Under the pieces are notes generated by a model that was given only the letters and a program-made list of their open reading frames with translations, had not been told where the DNA came from and did not search any database. Made by a program: the position numbers and the translations under genes. A DNA stretch of 64,000 nt from Phoronis australis (taxonomy: Eukaryota > Phoronida > Phoronidae), in assembly GCA_002633005.1 (NCBI GenBank), contig NMRA01000647.1:14977-78976 (forward strand), given 5' to 3'. Each line of letters opens with the position of its first letter. Position 1 is the first letter of the stretch. Below, piece by piece: positions 49,201 through 60,000 of this stretch.

Positions 49201-51208
49201 ACAGTAGCCAAAGTGGTCGGAAACTGATCATCATCAGCCGTTCTCTTGCCAATTTCCACAATCATCCTTAGAGCGGTTTGGTTTATAGCGGGGTGGACGT
49301 CAAAAAACGGACACGAAAACAGTAGAAATGGCCACTAGGTGGCGCAAACTACGTCGAAACCTGAAAATGGGAGGATAGCGTCATCATAGTAGATGGCTTT
49401 ATGCCAAATTGATACAGAGGTAAACGTAAAAAAGTAGAAAAAATAAAATTATCACTAGCGGGCACACCAGTACTCAGATCCGTCCGAAAGTTGTCGTCGT
49501 CTGTTGTCAACATCATAATAAACACAAACGATTTAGGAGATACAGCCCTACAGGCAAAAAGAACAAAACTGCCACTAGGAGCGCCACAGTAGTCGAAAGT
49601 CGTCGAAAAACCATCGTCAGTCGTCCTCTTCATAGTAAGAACATACATGCCAGTTTTCACAATCATCTTTAGAGCAGTTTGATTGATAGAGGGTTGGACG
49701 CCAAAAAACACATCTGAAAATCTTAAAAATGGTCATTAGGTGGCGGCGCGCCGAATCCATCCGAAAACGAGAGGAAAGCATCATCTCACTCATAGGTGCC
49801 TATAAACCAAATTTTATGAAAATACTTTAAGGACCTTTGAAGACACAGAGGTAAACGTAAAAAATTAAAATTGCCACAAGAGGCAACAACGGTAATGGGA
49901 TCCGTCCGAAAGTTCGCTCATGCCGTCCCATCCAAGAAATTAACGCATGTGCAAAATTTCATGAACATACGTCAAGGGGTTTTGGAGGTAGAGCAGTGGA
50001 CGCCGGACGTACGCCGGACGGACACCAGAAGGACGTCGGACGGATGCCGGACGGACACCAGAAGGACGTCGGACGGATGCCGGACGGACGCTGGACGGAC
50101 GCCGGACGGACGCCGGACGGACGCCGGACGGACGCCGGGCGGACGCCGGACGGACACCGAACGGACGCCGGAGATGACGGCATAATGCGTCCACATATAA
50201 ATATGTGGGCGCATAAAAAACCAGTTTAACTTTCGAAATAACGTGCTTATTATCATGATGATCTACGACCCCTTTAGATACGATACCAACTCGCTGGACG
50301 TATGCCGGGTTCTCATAATAGGTAAACGTGGTCCAGGTCAGGTTGAGTCACCACATATGTGCGGTCATTAAAAGTGATCCATTTGGACGTTTTAGACGGT
50401 TTATGACAGTTCCTAAATCGCGTGTATTGGTACGTCACAGCTTTACAAAAAAAAAACTGGAGACCAAACTCGAAAAAGCCATATTGGCCGACCTCATACA
50501 TGTAGACTCTACAAAAGTGTAATGTAATCAAACAACAGAAATGAGTGTTATGGTCGAGGAAGGATGGTCACCGGCGTGTGGGAGAAGCATAACGGAGCCT
50601 GCTTGGCTGTTTCTGTAAGCCATCACTTGTCCTTCACAGTGAACATTGACGCGGTCGACCCTAATAGCAGCTGAGTAAATCAGATCACAGTTGCATGTAC
50701 GTGAAATAACAAACGCGAGTACTGAGAGTTGTTAGTGTTCAAGTTCAACAATTCCAGCTACGATCGAGTCTTGTAGACTTGTAGTCACAAACATCTGAAC
50801 CAAACTCACTAACAATGAAATTTAAGATATGTAATAACATGATGAAATCGGAGTCATTCATATGTTATTCAGGCTTAGGTTCCGACCAGAAGCTGGTTTT
50901 TCAATAAGACTTGCACAATTAAAAGAATGCAACTCATGTTTGGCGGATTAAGAGGGGAGTCAAGGGGGCCATGCTCCCCTCTAAAATTTCCCCGGATCAA
51001 GTACATGTGGCAGTTCGGGGGTGCGAATGCCTGACGGGCAAAGTCTTGGCTAATACTCTGCCCTGGCCCCTTCTAACTCAAAATCCTGGATCCGTCCCTG
51101 GTTGTTGCTACTATGCTGCAAATTAATGAGCAGTAAAGAAACAATTCTCGACTTACCGACATGAAAAGATGTTAACACCAACAAAACGCATAGTGCCCGT
51201 TCCTCCAT
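25108..51208 (-). CDS. FRRS1: Ferric-chelate reductase 1-like protein (Reeler, DOMON, cytochrome b561), 14 exons, about 630 aa
   Basis: Exons in transcript order: 51208-51157, 47043-46900, 46202-46051, 43644-43550, 42303-42204, 37884-37684, 37202-37083, 34642-34465, 33117-33001, 32713-32598, 32134-32048, 31875-31715, 30986-30802, 25292-25108. All sites are GT-AG and every phase agrees. Domains: signal peptide, Reeler (about residues 18-180), DOMON (about 181-350), cytochrome b561 core (about 370-550), linker and a final membrane helix. This is the FRRS1/SDR2 layout (human about 590 residues). The family is thought to move electrons across a membrane to reduce ferric iron, using heme bound by b561 histidines. 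The DOMON exons appear twice through an assembly join. The exon-13 donor choice is ambiguous. Confidence 0.88.
25747..26143. mobile_element. Inverted-repeat element, arms of about 170-190 bp
   Basis: The left arm starts gggcccggaatccaaatc and the right arm is its diverged reverse complement. Matching blocks include ttttctgc, ctatgctcgag and tagtcctagtttgc in the arms. No coding. A diverged relative lies at about 31220-31450. Probably a fold-back or MITE-like element just upstream of the last FRRS1-like exon. Confidence 0.6.
26988..30533. mobile_element. Possible 3.5-kb DNA element bounded by inverted repeats
   Basis: aatggggctattcgga (followed by a/g, aat) and, some 20 bases further in, tgtactagtggtgat occur at 26993-27050 and, inverted, at 30460-30530. 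Inside are short open frames (27568-27825, 30084-30356 and 29413-29616, all minus). One has a good acceptor and a good donor (about 30351-30179; VTIFVDNCG, then YDYAVPFGDYTTLLG before GTAAGT). I recognise none of them. It may be a degraded transposon or captured exons. It lies in the last FRRS1-like intron. Confidence 0.4.
30802..30986 (-). CDS. FRRS1: FRRS1-like exon 13: last helices of the b561 core
   Basis: After an acceptor at tttatataaacag, the exon encodes ILSAFCLMLGVNISLLP and then LTVLIGVWIGVQVLWEML, two hydrophobic helices matching the end of the b561 domain, ending with CREYKQR. A donor GTATAG gives phase 1. A second donor at 30631 (ACAG then GTATTC) is also phase 1, and the frame is open all the way, so a longer exon (30986-30631) is possible. 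Confidence 0.8.
31715..33117 (-). CDS. FRRS1: FRRS1-like exons 9-12: cytochrome b561 core, first part
   Basis: Exon 9 (33117-33001) ends in ALPMTIQAH, exon 10 (32713-32598) continues AIMVFIAWIGLAGFAMIIGRH, exon 11 (32134-32048) has IHRLSLSLVFVLTAASFVLI and VGGW, and exon 12 (31875-31715) has LHAAIGIVVMS, RPIFTWVHRIAG. The His residues in QAHA, IHR, LHAAIG and WVHR are at the positions used for heme binding in cytochrome b561 proteins. Each exon contributes a membrane helix. Confidence 0.9.
32213..32311. repeat. Compound microsatellite (GT/GC/TA)
   Basis: About 100 bases of almost pure alternating purine-pyrimidine sequence: GT, then GC, GT again, GCGT, then TA repeats. It lies in the FRRS1-like intron between exons 10 and 11. 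Confidence 0.95.
33203..34432. repeat. Duplicated 0.6-kb segment around a single N (33818)
   Basis: 33203-33817 and 33819-34432 are almost identical direct copies, and the N sits exactly between them. The first copy ends at caataaaaa where the second continues into aatgaaagc. Most likely an unmerged contig overlap in the intron between exons 8 and 9. Confidence 0.9.
34465..37884 (-). CDS. FRRS1: FRRS1-like exons 6-8: DOMON domain (second assembly copy)
   Basis: Exon 6 (37884-37684) has MDDCGRTKGCLLWP, then C-x3-YQC, VDFEMAGPAENYLSLGFS and DIIM. Exon 7 (37202-37083) continues GDDETITCVV and SVQQGYN. Exon 8 (34642-34465) has YEDGFLYCRFRRP, then FYAMIAWGPV. This order is the canonical DOMON fold of FRRS1 and related proteins, a beta-sandwich that can bind heme or sugar. 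The exon 7 donor (CAG then GTTTCA) is weak but fits in phase. Exons 6 and 7 have near-identical copies at 36133-35933 and 35445-35326 on the other side of an N. Confidence 0.88.
35208..38718. repeat. Duplicated 1.75-kb segment around a single N (36965)
   Basis: 35208-36964 and 36966-38718 are near-identical direct copies meeting at the N. Both contain FRRS1-like exons 6 and 7. Differences are scattered substitutions and small indels, at a level fitting two haplotypes. An assembly artifact is far more likely than a real duplication. Confidence 0.9.
35326..36133 (-). CDS. FRRS1: Duplicate DOMON exons 6 and 7 (first assembly copy)
   Basis: 36133-35933 and 35445-35326 repeat exons 6 and 7 with a few amino-acid changes (for example Asp for Asn after VF, Phe for Tyr before VDF). 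Including them would give a doubled, broken DOMON domain. With the N at 36965 they are best read as the second haplotype or an unmerged contig end, not as extra exons. Confidence 0.8.
39058..39286 (+). repeat. Dispersed repeat, copy 2
   Basis: Same family and orientation as 20539-20745; this copy carries a small extra A-rich stretch in the middle. It lies in an FRRS1-like intron. Confidence 0.65.
40601..40833. mobile_element. hAT-like MITE, 233 bp
   Basis: The ends are cagtggcagatctac and gtagatccgcctctg, inverted and close to the common hAT terminal sequence (CAGTGGCGGATC). Both flanks carry ctgtc immediately outside (40596-40600 and 40834-40838), although hAT elements normally duplicate 8 bp. 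The interior is G/C-run rich and non-coding. Confidence 0.7.
42204..47043 (-). CDS. FRRS1: FRRS1-like exons 2-5: Reeler domain
   Basis: Exon 2 (47043-46900) starts the Reeler domain with GAPFKMC and KHSGSKAQTS, and ends in SKSTYSPQDNIT. Exon 3 (46202-46051) has FRGFTLTAKP and GTF. Exon 4 (43644-43550) begins NCLTHKD and ends WQAPDVSVGDVVFW. Exon 5 (42303-42204) has YETFWINVSS. These are the standard Reeler landmarks, with Cys at both ends for a disulfide. The domain faces the outside or a vesicle lumen and its ligand is unknown. Confidence 0.9.
43128..43543. mobile_element. Fold-back element with a hammerhead-like motif
   Basis: Arms at about 43168-43310 and 43425-43533 are inverted copies (accggacgatcgccgcac, caacaagtgccaacatac, aggtgacatc). 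The direct repeat taaggccttaaat lies at both outer ends (43128-43140, 43531-43543). The left arm has an insertion relative to the right arm that holds a hammerhead-ribozyme-like core on the minus strand (43218-43245). No protein coding. Confidence 0.65.
43218..43245 (-). ncRNA. Hammerhead-ribozyme-like motif (degenerate)
   Basis: On the minus strand, CTGATGA is followed by a helix GTCTA/TAGAC closed by a 5-base loop and then GAAAC. This is the core order of a hammerhead ribozyme. One extra T between CTGATGA and the helix departs from the consensus, and helices I and III were not verified, so it may be inactive. Penelope-like and other retroelements often carry such cores. Confidence 0.35.
44621..44884. 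mobile_element. MITE-like element with ctgtttca termini
   Basis: The left end gctctgtttcatgaaagtgacttaag and the right end cttaagccttacgtcacttttcgtgaaacag are inverted near-copies around about 210 bases of non-coding AT-rich sequence. It lies in an FRRS1-like intron. Confidence 0.65.
45723..45867. repeat. GC-rich dispersed repeat
   Basis: Two partial copies of a ggcgcagcactgaaaaaagtgggg motif with C/G runs. Related sequence occurs at about 51405-51640. Non-coding. Confidence 0.5.
47595..49060. repeat. Long inverted repeat, 165-bp arms, 1.1-kb spacer
   Basis: 47595-47758 and 48896-49060 are about 90 percent identical in inverted orientation (cgttttcccgttgctcccaac to ctctaatctccaataag). The spacer shows no coding. 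Could be an internally deleted DNA transposon or two inserted copies of a repeat. It lies in the first FRRS1-like intron. Confidence 0.7.
49061..49998. repeat. Diverged tandem units of about 350-400 bp
   Basis: Blocks such as ggagatacagcc, gccactagg-rich segments, gtcgtcctcttc and gggtggacgccaaaaaac recur in order at about 49075-49400, 49480-49760 and, partly, 49790-49960. No protein coding is suggested. Confidence 0.55.
49999..50172. repeat. 11-bp minisatellite with 33-bp higher-order unit
   Basis: Repeats of gccggacggac (11 bp), GC-rich and strand-asymmetric. Two consecutive 33-bp units (50013-50045, 50046-50078) combine three 11-bp variants, then simpler 11-bp copies follow. The repeat opens several reading frames on both strands, all artifacts of its composition. 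Confidence 0.9.
51157..51208 (-). CDS. FRRS1: FRRS1-like exon 1: signal peptide
   Basis: The ATG at 51208-51206 opens MEERALCVLLVLTSFHVG, a short charged start and a hydrophobic core typical of a signal peptide. The donor is GTCG then GTAAGT (phase 1). The upstream frame stays open to another Met, but this start gives a proper signal peptide. Confidence 0.8.
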
Positions 51209-53159
51209 CTTGGTAGTTACGTTGTGTAATTGTGACTGGAACGAAACGTGGTATTCATAATAGCCAGTCAAGATAGCACAACCTTGGGTATATCACGTGA
51301 TAAGTGTTTTGAGTCGCTTGGGTCGGCATCCCGGCGCGGCGGCATTAAAATTCAATTTCGCAATATACAGTAAGGCGGTCACTGGAACGTCTCGTTATAA
51401 AAAGCCATGGGCGGCGCAGTGGCACTGAAATGAAATATTTGATGCTATACCCACCCCCCCCCCCATCCCCCTCAAGGGGTTTACCTCTGAAAAAGGTCAA
51501 GCACCGACAGAAATTGTTCAGTAACTTTATACAGTTGAAATTTAAATGTGTTTTCTTCCTCAATTTGATTTTGGGCGGTGCAGCACTGAAGTGGAGGGCT
51601 ATAGTCCCCAGCACCCCATGGCAGTGCTCCGCCCATTACACTACCTTTCAAAAGTCGACCGACTCGTAATATAATAGGCCAAACCGTGGACCGGGTTGAC
51701 ACCGCCTGTCAAGAAGCCACTGAATCATAATGCACAGCCTTCGAACGACGGGGAAATTGTTGTCCCGAGTAGCAATAAATCATATTAAAATTCTTGTGAT
51801 CGTGTGCAAACGAAAATTTCAGGCTGACTCATCTGGGTCTAGTATACCGGGACTCGACGACCCTCGTTCCGCTCCTACAATTGTAGGCGACTGAGACGCT
51901 CAGTGAATAAATGGTAAACACATGTCGCCATGATGATTATTACTGACAGTGTCAACTGACCACAGGGATGGACATCAATTCCCCTTTTAAAAGGCAGTTA
52001 CTGAATTTCTTTAAAAAACGAACGTGCAACACTTTAGTCCAACTGAAGGTGTACGTAAATTGCTAGGCGATTTCAAAAAGATTTTTTATGTAAGCAACGT
52101 GTTAATAGTATATGCAATAGCCTAAATGTGTGTTCTCTAGATAAAAGCAGTTGAGAAAACAGAGTTTTCACACCTTCACCGTGGTAGCAATCGATTGATA
52201 ACAACAAAGACAATAGTTGTACATCATTGTCATCAGAGAAGATGACCTCATAATGTCTTCCCCACCCACTTACCCTCCTCCTCGGCGTTATTGTCATCAT
52301 CACCGTCGTCACTAGCGCTGGCCACTGTCTCGCTCAATATTATTATTAAAGGTCAGTGGAGTGAAAAACTATTGACCACTTCTGACACTATCAACAACAT
52401 GACCTTACATGTATACGAAAGAGTGACAAAACGTTTATTTCATAGCGGAACGATTGACATCGACAACGGGTACTTGCATACATGTACTGTACAGTAAATC
52501 ATATCTTCAGTGTTATTTGACAAACTACCTTATTTGTAGTTGATATCTGTATAACATGTAATATCATTTGTAACAATCCATATCTGTATAACATGTAATA
52601 ATTATTGATATTAACACGCGCACACGCACACACATATCGCTGAATTTTTTGTTGTTTGAATATACCAGTTTTGAAAGAATACAATTTTATGTAAATTCTC
52701 CTGTATATGCTGCTGACGCCCAAATATAATGTTTTCTGGCGCTTTCTGTACTGAAACTCCCTTTACCATACGTTGTATTCTTCACAGTCAACATTTTTAT
52801 TGGAAATGAACCTCTAAAATATTTTTGACATCACCCACTCTACTTTTTACTGTATATTTGTTTAATTTGTTTATTGTAATATTTAAAATGAGGATGGCCT
52901 CTTCAGTGAAAGCACTGCTTTCCAAGAGGGCCCTCAACAACAAAATATAAAACAGTAAGGTAATACAAAGAGAAGTAATTAAAAACAATAATTAAATACA
53001 TGTAATAAAGAAACAATTACAACAGACTAAGAATTCACATAATAAATAAAGGACGAAGGATGATGAAAATTTGACTAAGAGAGATGAAATAAGTAGAGAG
53101 ATGATACTTAATAGTGAGAATATTTACAGTAATGAAAAATGACCTAATGAAGACAGAAT
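51209..53159. other. No gene recognised (upstream of the FRRS1-like gene)
   Basis: Includes the promoter side of the FRRS1-like gene, but no TATA box was identified. A relative of the 45723 repeat lies at 51405-51640. The rest is AT-rich without a recognised gene. Confidence 0.4.
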
Positions 53160-53625
53160 GTAAGAATGGGTTAGTAAATTACAGCCACTTTTTAATATTA
53201 AGTGTAAAAGTATTAATTGAATCGGATTGATTAATTTCTGAACTAAGAAAGTTCCATATTGCAGCCGGCAGCAGCATAAGCAAAAGGCCTCTTGTTGGTC
53301 TCGGTTTTAGTTTTTTTAAAAGAAACATTACCAGCAACGGAAAAACGTTTGCCTTGACTGCTGCCGAATTCACGGCTCAGATATGTTGAAGACAAGCCAT
53401 TCACACATCTGTACATGCAACAGGCAGAGAGATATTTATTTCTTTGTTTTACTTTCATAAATCCAAGCTTGGAGTACAAGTCGTCGATCAACGTGCCCCC
53501 AGTTCTAGTACCCAGGATACCCCTGGCGGCTCTATTTTGCATTACTTTAATTTTACCAACAAGTGTGTCGCTGGTACGTCTCCAAATCGGTAAACAATTA
53601 TTGTGCGGATTATCTTATTATTGGA
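53160..53625 (-). mobile_element. 3' tail of a CR1/Jockey-like LINE
   Basis: The minus strand encodes the end of a reverse-transcriptase ORF: CLPIWRRTS, MQNRAARGILG, LGFMKVKQRNKYLSACCMYRCVNGL, then (after a frameshift near 53280) IWNFLSSEINQSDSI and a stop at 53179. These match the C-terminal region shared by CR1, Jockey and related elements. The palm domain and endonuclease are missing. Confidence 0.85.
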
Positions 53626-53800
53626 CACTCAAATAAATTTACGTGGATGACTGTCTAACCTTCATTAACCAAGCATTGGAGCAATAAATTCCAGATTTAA
53701 CACGAAATCTCAGGTCTTTACTGGAGCTTGCAGCTCGAATCATAGGGTAATCAAGTACGACTTTCGACTCAACAAAATGGATGGTGCCGCAAATGCCCCT

Positions 53801-54233
53801 GTGACCGGTTGCATGAAACAATTCCAATTAGGGACTTCACTAAGTTCCCTAAATCTAATGCGTATTTTTGGACTTGTGAAAACATCGATTGCACTTTCTA
53901 AAATTGTTTTAGTTTCATTATTATAAATTTTCCTTTTGACTTTTGATACAAAGCGAAAGTGAACTCTACGTCAAATTGTCAATGTTATCGAAAATGATAA
54001 AGAATCTTTTCATGCAACACCCCCCATTTGAAGGAATAAGTCCCTATTTATTTATGCTCAGGTTTTATTTAATATTAGAAAAAGTTTACTAACGAGGAGC
54101 TCATATTAAAGATGAAATGGTAGTAAAATATTGCATCTGTGAGTCCGTAAAGACACAGATACGCAAAAAGACTTAGGGACCTTAGTAGAGTCCCTATTTG
54201 GGACTGTTTCATACACAACCGGCCACTGGTCAC
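53801..54233. mobile_element. Inverted-repeat element, larger member of the 15525 family
   Basis: The left end gtgaccggttgcatgaaaca, with tagggacttcactaagttccctaa further in, is matched inverted at the right end (gtttcatacacaaccgg, tagagtccctatttggg). About 430 bases, no coding. The smaller element at 15525-15667 shares both ends, so it may be an internal-deletion derivative. Confidence 0.7.
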
Positions 54234-56094
54234 CACAAATTTCGCGGCCCTCCGACGACGACAGGTACTAATTTTGTGCCATCTCCTATCGTTTCGCCAC
54301 CTTCCATCGGTGTGCCACTGACCCCTGGCTGCGGGACCGCCACCACACCTCGCTCAGTCAATTGTCTCGTCACTGCCATTATCATCACAGAAAAAATAGG
54401 TCAGCGGAGTATCCACTGGAAAAATACTTGAAATAAACTATAGCAAGGGGTTGAAATCGATGGCGATTCTCCTAGTCTTCATTCGGGCAAAGCTACGACA
54501 TGTGCTTCGCCACCTCACCCAAATAAAGTCCAGATAGCACTACTTTTTGCTTAGGGTTATGTAGAAAAATGCCCAATTTTGAAACATCACACTTTCAGAA
54601 ATGGATAGTCAGATTCTTATGAAATGTTCATATACTGTGCTTTGTGCACTGTTTTTCAAAATGTTTTAGGAGTTGCGTTCATAATTCTTATTCCGCACTA
54701 AGTTTGCATACGGGGCAATTAAAGCGGATTTTTATTTTCATGATAAAACTTTCAAAAAGTTGCATAAAACGAAATAGTATTTTAAAAATTGTAGCAGAAT
54801 ATTTGAGATCTCATCTTGAATATTTATAGCAAATGTTTTTGCCAACACCCATAGTCATGGGACTCAATTAATGGTAAATCGGTAAAAAATCATAAATGAT
54901 TCTACAGGCTTCCTGAGTTAATTTAGTTTTTATAGATGTTTGGCTAAGTAAGCAGACTTATAAAGTCATACATAGCCNAAATTGTCAAATGAAGCCCTCA
55001 TTTTGCCAATAACTGCTCAAATGTATTAAAAACAACGGAACTGAATCCACTCTCAGAAAGCCTTTGAAGCCATAATGCAAGACGAGATAAAACAGCTTTG
55101 TATAGATACCAGACCTGGTATCGACACGATAGATAACCTTTCCGATGTTGTGAAAGCAAGCGTTTTCCTGTCAACAAACAGTCTTCCCTGTAATTTGCAG
55201 CCAGCGACGATTGTTTGATACCAGCAAGAAGGCAATCATTTCTTCCCATTTTCAAGCCAAAACTGATACACGAGTGAGAAACAACATGACCGCCGGACCC
55301 AAACCATGACCGCTGGTCCTCCAAATAGGACCTACTCACCACCAGACTGGATGCACGGGATCAAATGCGACCGCCGCACCAAAAAATGGGACAGACGCAC
55401 CTAAAAACATGACCGCTCCACCACAAAGCAGGACCGCCGCAGACTGAACGTGACCGCCGGACAACATGTAATTATCAATGTCTTTGTGTGATACTGCGGG
55501 TTAAGACGTAACCGGCCAGCTAGCGCCATGAAGACTGTCGTCAAAATTAGCTTGGTAGCAATGTGTGCTGAGCTCCGTTAGACTGACCACGAAATTTCTC
55601 GAATTTATTTTTTCACAATACGTGGTGGGAGTATTCAAGCCGAAATTCATGGACTTTCTACTAAGCGACCTTGGGTGTATCAAGGAGGTCTAGAAGTGCC
55701 ATGCACATTAATTTTCTTGTCTCGCTGGGCAGATATTGCAAAAATTGCTCACACAATAAACGTTGTTAACAGGTATTACAGTCCTCTTAAGGATTACCAA
55801 TCCACCCAGAAGGACTGTTTCACTTACAAAAATACATATCGAGCATCATGCTGGTATTTACGTAGCCAAAACTATGATTTTCCGTTTACACACCCCCTTT
55901 TCCGAAAAAACGCCCGGGAGTTTATTGCTGTGGCTAAAATTCCTTAAAACTTTCATTTTCCGAATACACGCCCCGGGGCTTATCTACGGAAAATCCCGGT
56001 AGGTCTTACACGGTGCTCGTTTTTCGAACACTTAATTGACAAAATCAGTCTACCAAGCCAGTAATACATGTACATACAACAGCCACTAAGTTGT
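54234..56094. other. No gene recognised
   Basis: Contains an isolated N (54978) without a visible flanking duplication, and a degenerate tandem tract at about 55285-55470 with variants of gaccgccgcacc. Frames at 54998-55342 (minus) and 55675-56002 (plus) lack domain or splice support. Confidence 0.4.
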
Positions 56095-57068
56095 ACAAGA
56101 TGAGTTTGCCGAATTCCCAGTTACGAACGTTAAAGAAACAATGGCTGCCGCGCTGTTCACAGAAAACGTATATAAACAAATATAAGAGCATTTATATTTA
56201 TATACGGGTTCACGTACACAACAAGTCACGAAAAATTAGCGCTCACGCTGTGTAAAACGGGACCACGCGCAAAAGAAACGTAAACGCGACCCAGGACGAA
56301 TCACACTTGTGTCACCAAAATTCAATATTGATTTAAATGGATAAACAATGATGACAAGGCACATTTTAGCGCCGTTGGTGTCACCTTGGAAAACGGCCAA
56401 TTAATAAGTGGAGCGAAGTACACGATTTCAGGACAACAGATAACACGTATGTTCAACTTTATTGATTCACACTTTAGCTACGCACAAGTTCAACAAAGCT
56501 TCAATATAATCAAGCTCACACATCTTGCCATGATCAGTCGAAGCATAACCACAATTATATTGTGTAACAATAAACAATACTGTANTACAAGATGAGTTTG
56601 CCGAATTCCCAGTTACGAACATTAAAGAAACAATGGCTGCCGCGCTGTTCACAGAAAACGTATATAAACAAATATAAGAGCATTTATATTTATATACGGG
56701 TTCACGTACACAAGTCACGAAAAATTTGCGCTCACGCTGTGTAAAACGGGACCACGCAAAAGAAACGAAAACGCGACCCAGGACGAATCACACTTGTGTC
56801 ACCAACATTCAATATTGATTTAAATGGATAAACAATGATGACAAGGCACATTTTAGCGCCGTTGGTGTCACCTTGGAAAACGGCCAATTAATAAGTGGAG
56901 CGAAGTACACGATTTCAGGACAACAGATAACACGTATGTTCAACTTTATTGATTCACACTTTAGCTACGCACAAGTTCAACAAAGCTTCAATATAATCAA
57001 GCTCACACATCTTGCCATGATCAGTCGAAGCATAACCACAATTATATTGTGTAACAATAAACAATACT
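56095..57068. repeat. Duplicated 0.49-kb segment around a single N (56585)
   Basis: 56095-56584 and 56586-57068 are near-identical direct copies meeting at the N, with a few indels (for example one extra ca in the first copy near the acgtacaca run). Third instance of the same assembly pattern. Confidence 0.9.
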
Positions 57069-60000
57069 GTAAATTAGTCGCTTATCTATGTTCTCTTTCG
57101 ACGATTAACCTTTTATCAATGTTCGTACGTGTAGCTAAGGCAGTGATAGACAAGTATCTGTTAACTGAAGGTGACTCTGCAATTTTGTGTGTGAGCGAAA
57201 CATTGCTAGTGACGGAAACGTGATAGAAGTTCGCACTCAAGCTGAAACCTGACCTTCGCAAACACCGCCAATGAAATGTTTGACAACAAAGATTGAATAC
57301 ACCACCGTCTTATAGCAACTACCGGACTAACGACCTTGGATAAAACCGGCCCAAAGATCACATCACGGGCATGAACCGACGTCTTCCGATAAATTAAAGC
57401 ATTCAGGACTCACAAAACATTGGAATTACGGTACACTCAACAATCCTTTTCACACGCTGCACAGAAGCTCAATTTCGCAATGCCCTGTAGTGTAGACATG
57501 ACGAAAACACTGGATTAGAGGAAATTATCACTATTCATGGGCATCTTTTGTCCACTTAGCATAATATATACAGTTTTGAAAACTGTAAATGAAAGAATAT
57601 CATTTGCTGACTTTAAGATCGTGATGGTATCTTTAAGACTACCTCACAACACGGCATGCTTAGTACACCAATCAATGTAACGGGGAAAACTGTGAAACAC
57701 TGTTATAGAAGCCTTACTGGTATCTCGGAAAGGTCCTCCACCAATATAAAGCCTTCATGGTCTCTTTGGGAAACAAGACTCGAAAAATCCCCAACGATGA
57801 CTCTTTAGGAAGCATTTGTGTCTGGGACACCTAAAAAAACGTAAAATGCCAACATTTCTCAACGCTTGGTCTTGAAAAGGCAATCCGGGATTGGCTACTC
57901 AAACCCACAAGGGGTAATAAAACTATTATGTTCTGAGCCTGGATCAAGCCCTTTATTAAGCTGTGTATGCTTACACAGGCCAAATGAGATAGTTGTATGA
58001 CTAAGACCAGGGTTCACAAAGAACTAATTTCACTGATCTTGCATGTCAATTTCAAAAGGCCTATTGTGGGTGAACAGCAGCCAAGATTTGCAACCAACAG
58101 AGAAATTCTAAAACACCACGAGGAATAGTTATCCCCTCCAAGCTCAAAATGGGATATTCAAAATAGTTCAAGATGAGCAGTTGGCAACAGAAGCCAGCCA
58201 ACTGTTGTAGCCCAACTGAGAACAGCGAAACCTTCCTCTTGCAACATACCCAAAAAACCTATGACTGACGGAGCAATAGACAGCAATACTAGTTTTCAAA
58301 AGATCCCACCATATTCCAAATGACATGAAAGTTTTTTGGATGCAAAGTTACCTTGATAGAGCAAAGGTATCCAAAAGAGTCCGCTGGTAACAAATACTAG
58401 CACTCCCGAACATCTTGACAAACAAGTACATCAGACACAACTCAATTATACCAACTAGTCTGCAAACTGATGCATATTCTCGGAATGATAACACCATATA
58501 CATACACAAAACCTGGAGAACACTTTCCAATATGACAGAACCAGATACATTCTTTTCATCCATGATTTATGAAAAACACAATCTCCAGTTGCCTTAAAAT
58601 TTCATTTGCCTTAAATCTAGGTTCAAAACTGTCAAAAATAGCCATGGATTTTGGTACAGCTCAGTATGACAACCACCACTTTTTCAAATGCAACAAAACA
58701 GGCAATACAATTGCCAACTGCTTCTGAAACAACATCTAAATTTTTTTTTTCACTACAATCCAATACAAAACACAGTTGATTTAGGACTATGACTGCATGT
58801 GACTGACATATTCAATTCTTACCAGTTGAAATTCTTTATATGTGCAGTGAATGAGTGTACACAAGCCCTGAAATTCTGTGTGTAACATAATTCAACAGTC
58901 ACCTTTCCCTGAGTAAACTAAGTCCTGAATAAAAGCCTAGATTAAAAGAGATATTCATCAGAAAATCAACAACTAACAAATTGGTGCCAAACAATAGCCT
59001 AAAACACATTCATACACACATAATCATCCGCCATGTAGTTGGTACAATCCTTCAAAGAGCATTTCTGGTCCTTTTAAGGCAAAGTATTTAAATGACAAAT
59101 ATGAGTTAAAATGAACCTGACGTCATTAAACTGAAGTCCTGTCATTTATCATCTTCATCTTGATTCGTGCTTCATAAAAAGACAGCTCCCTGATGACACG
59201 GCAATTAACATTTAAACTACTATTTGACATACGGTATACCTGCATGTAACAATGCAGTGAAATGGAACGATTTCAGTAAAATAATCCAATAGTTACAGTG
59301 AAAATTCTCCAGTTTGGGGTAGTCGCTAAAATTTGGGATACCAAAATTCAAGCCAAATTGAAATGTTCTGAATTCAGAAGATTAAGACAAGGAACGTCTT
59401 TGGGTTTCATTACACTTCTCAAAACATTGCATTTTGAATCAATAGAGTCAGGAAATAGACTTGGCAGTTATTGAAATCATCCAAAATGGCCAACCATGCA
59501 ACACTCTTATGCTTCCTCACAGAGTATCACATCGAGTTGAATATTATTTTGTTGCTGACCATAATCATTCTATTGGACTGGCCAACAACGCCTGTTTCCA
59601 AAATTTGGTACAAGCTCTGACATTCAGCAAACAATTAATTGTTCAGTCCCAAACTGGAGAAGTTTCCCTATAACACGAACACATAATAACCTGCATAGAC
59701 AGGTGTGCCTATGTCTACAGACTTTCATACACTGAATGAAATACACCTAACACAGGAAAGTTTAAAAAAAATAACAAAACCTCTTGATGCGAGAAAATCG
59801 TTAAAATTGTTTCAAATAAACCCACCTAAACAACTAAGTAAAATACACTTACATTGAATTTCCTTCACGATTTTTGCAACAACGTCCACAAAATAATTTT
59901 GAAAAGAAATCATTTGGTAAACTGCTGTACACACACGCGCGCGCACCCACAAAAACACACACACACGCAAATAGGTATCTTTACATACACGCTCACGAAC

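Noticed and set aside
49871-50256. Several overlapping open frames on both strands
   Set aside because: They arise from the 11-bp GC-rich minisatellite, which lacks stops in many frames.
56386-57223. Two similar plus-strand frames suggesting a duplicated gene
   Set aside because: They are the same sequence on both sides of an N, with no recognised domain. The duplication is most likely an assembly artifact.
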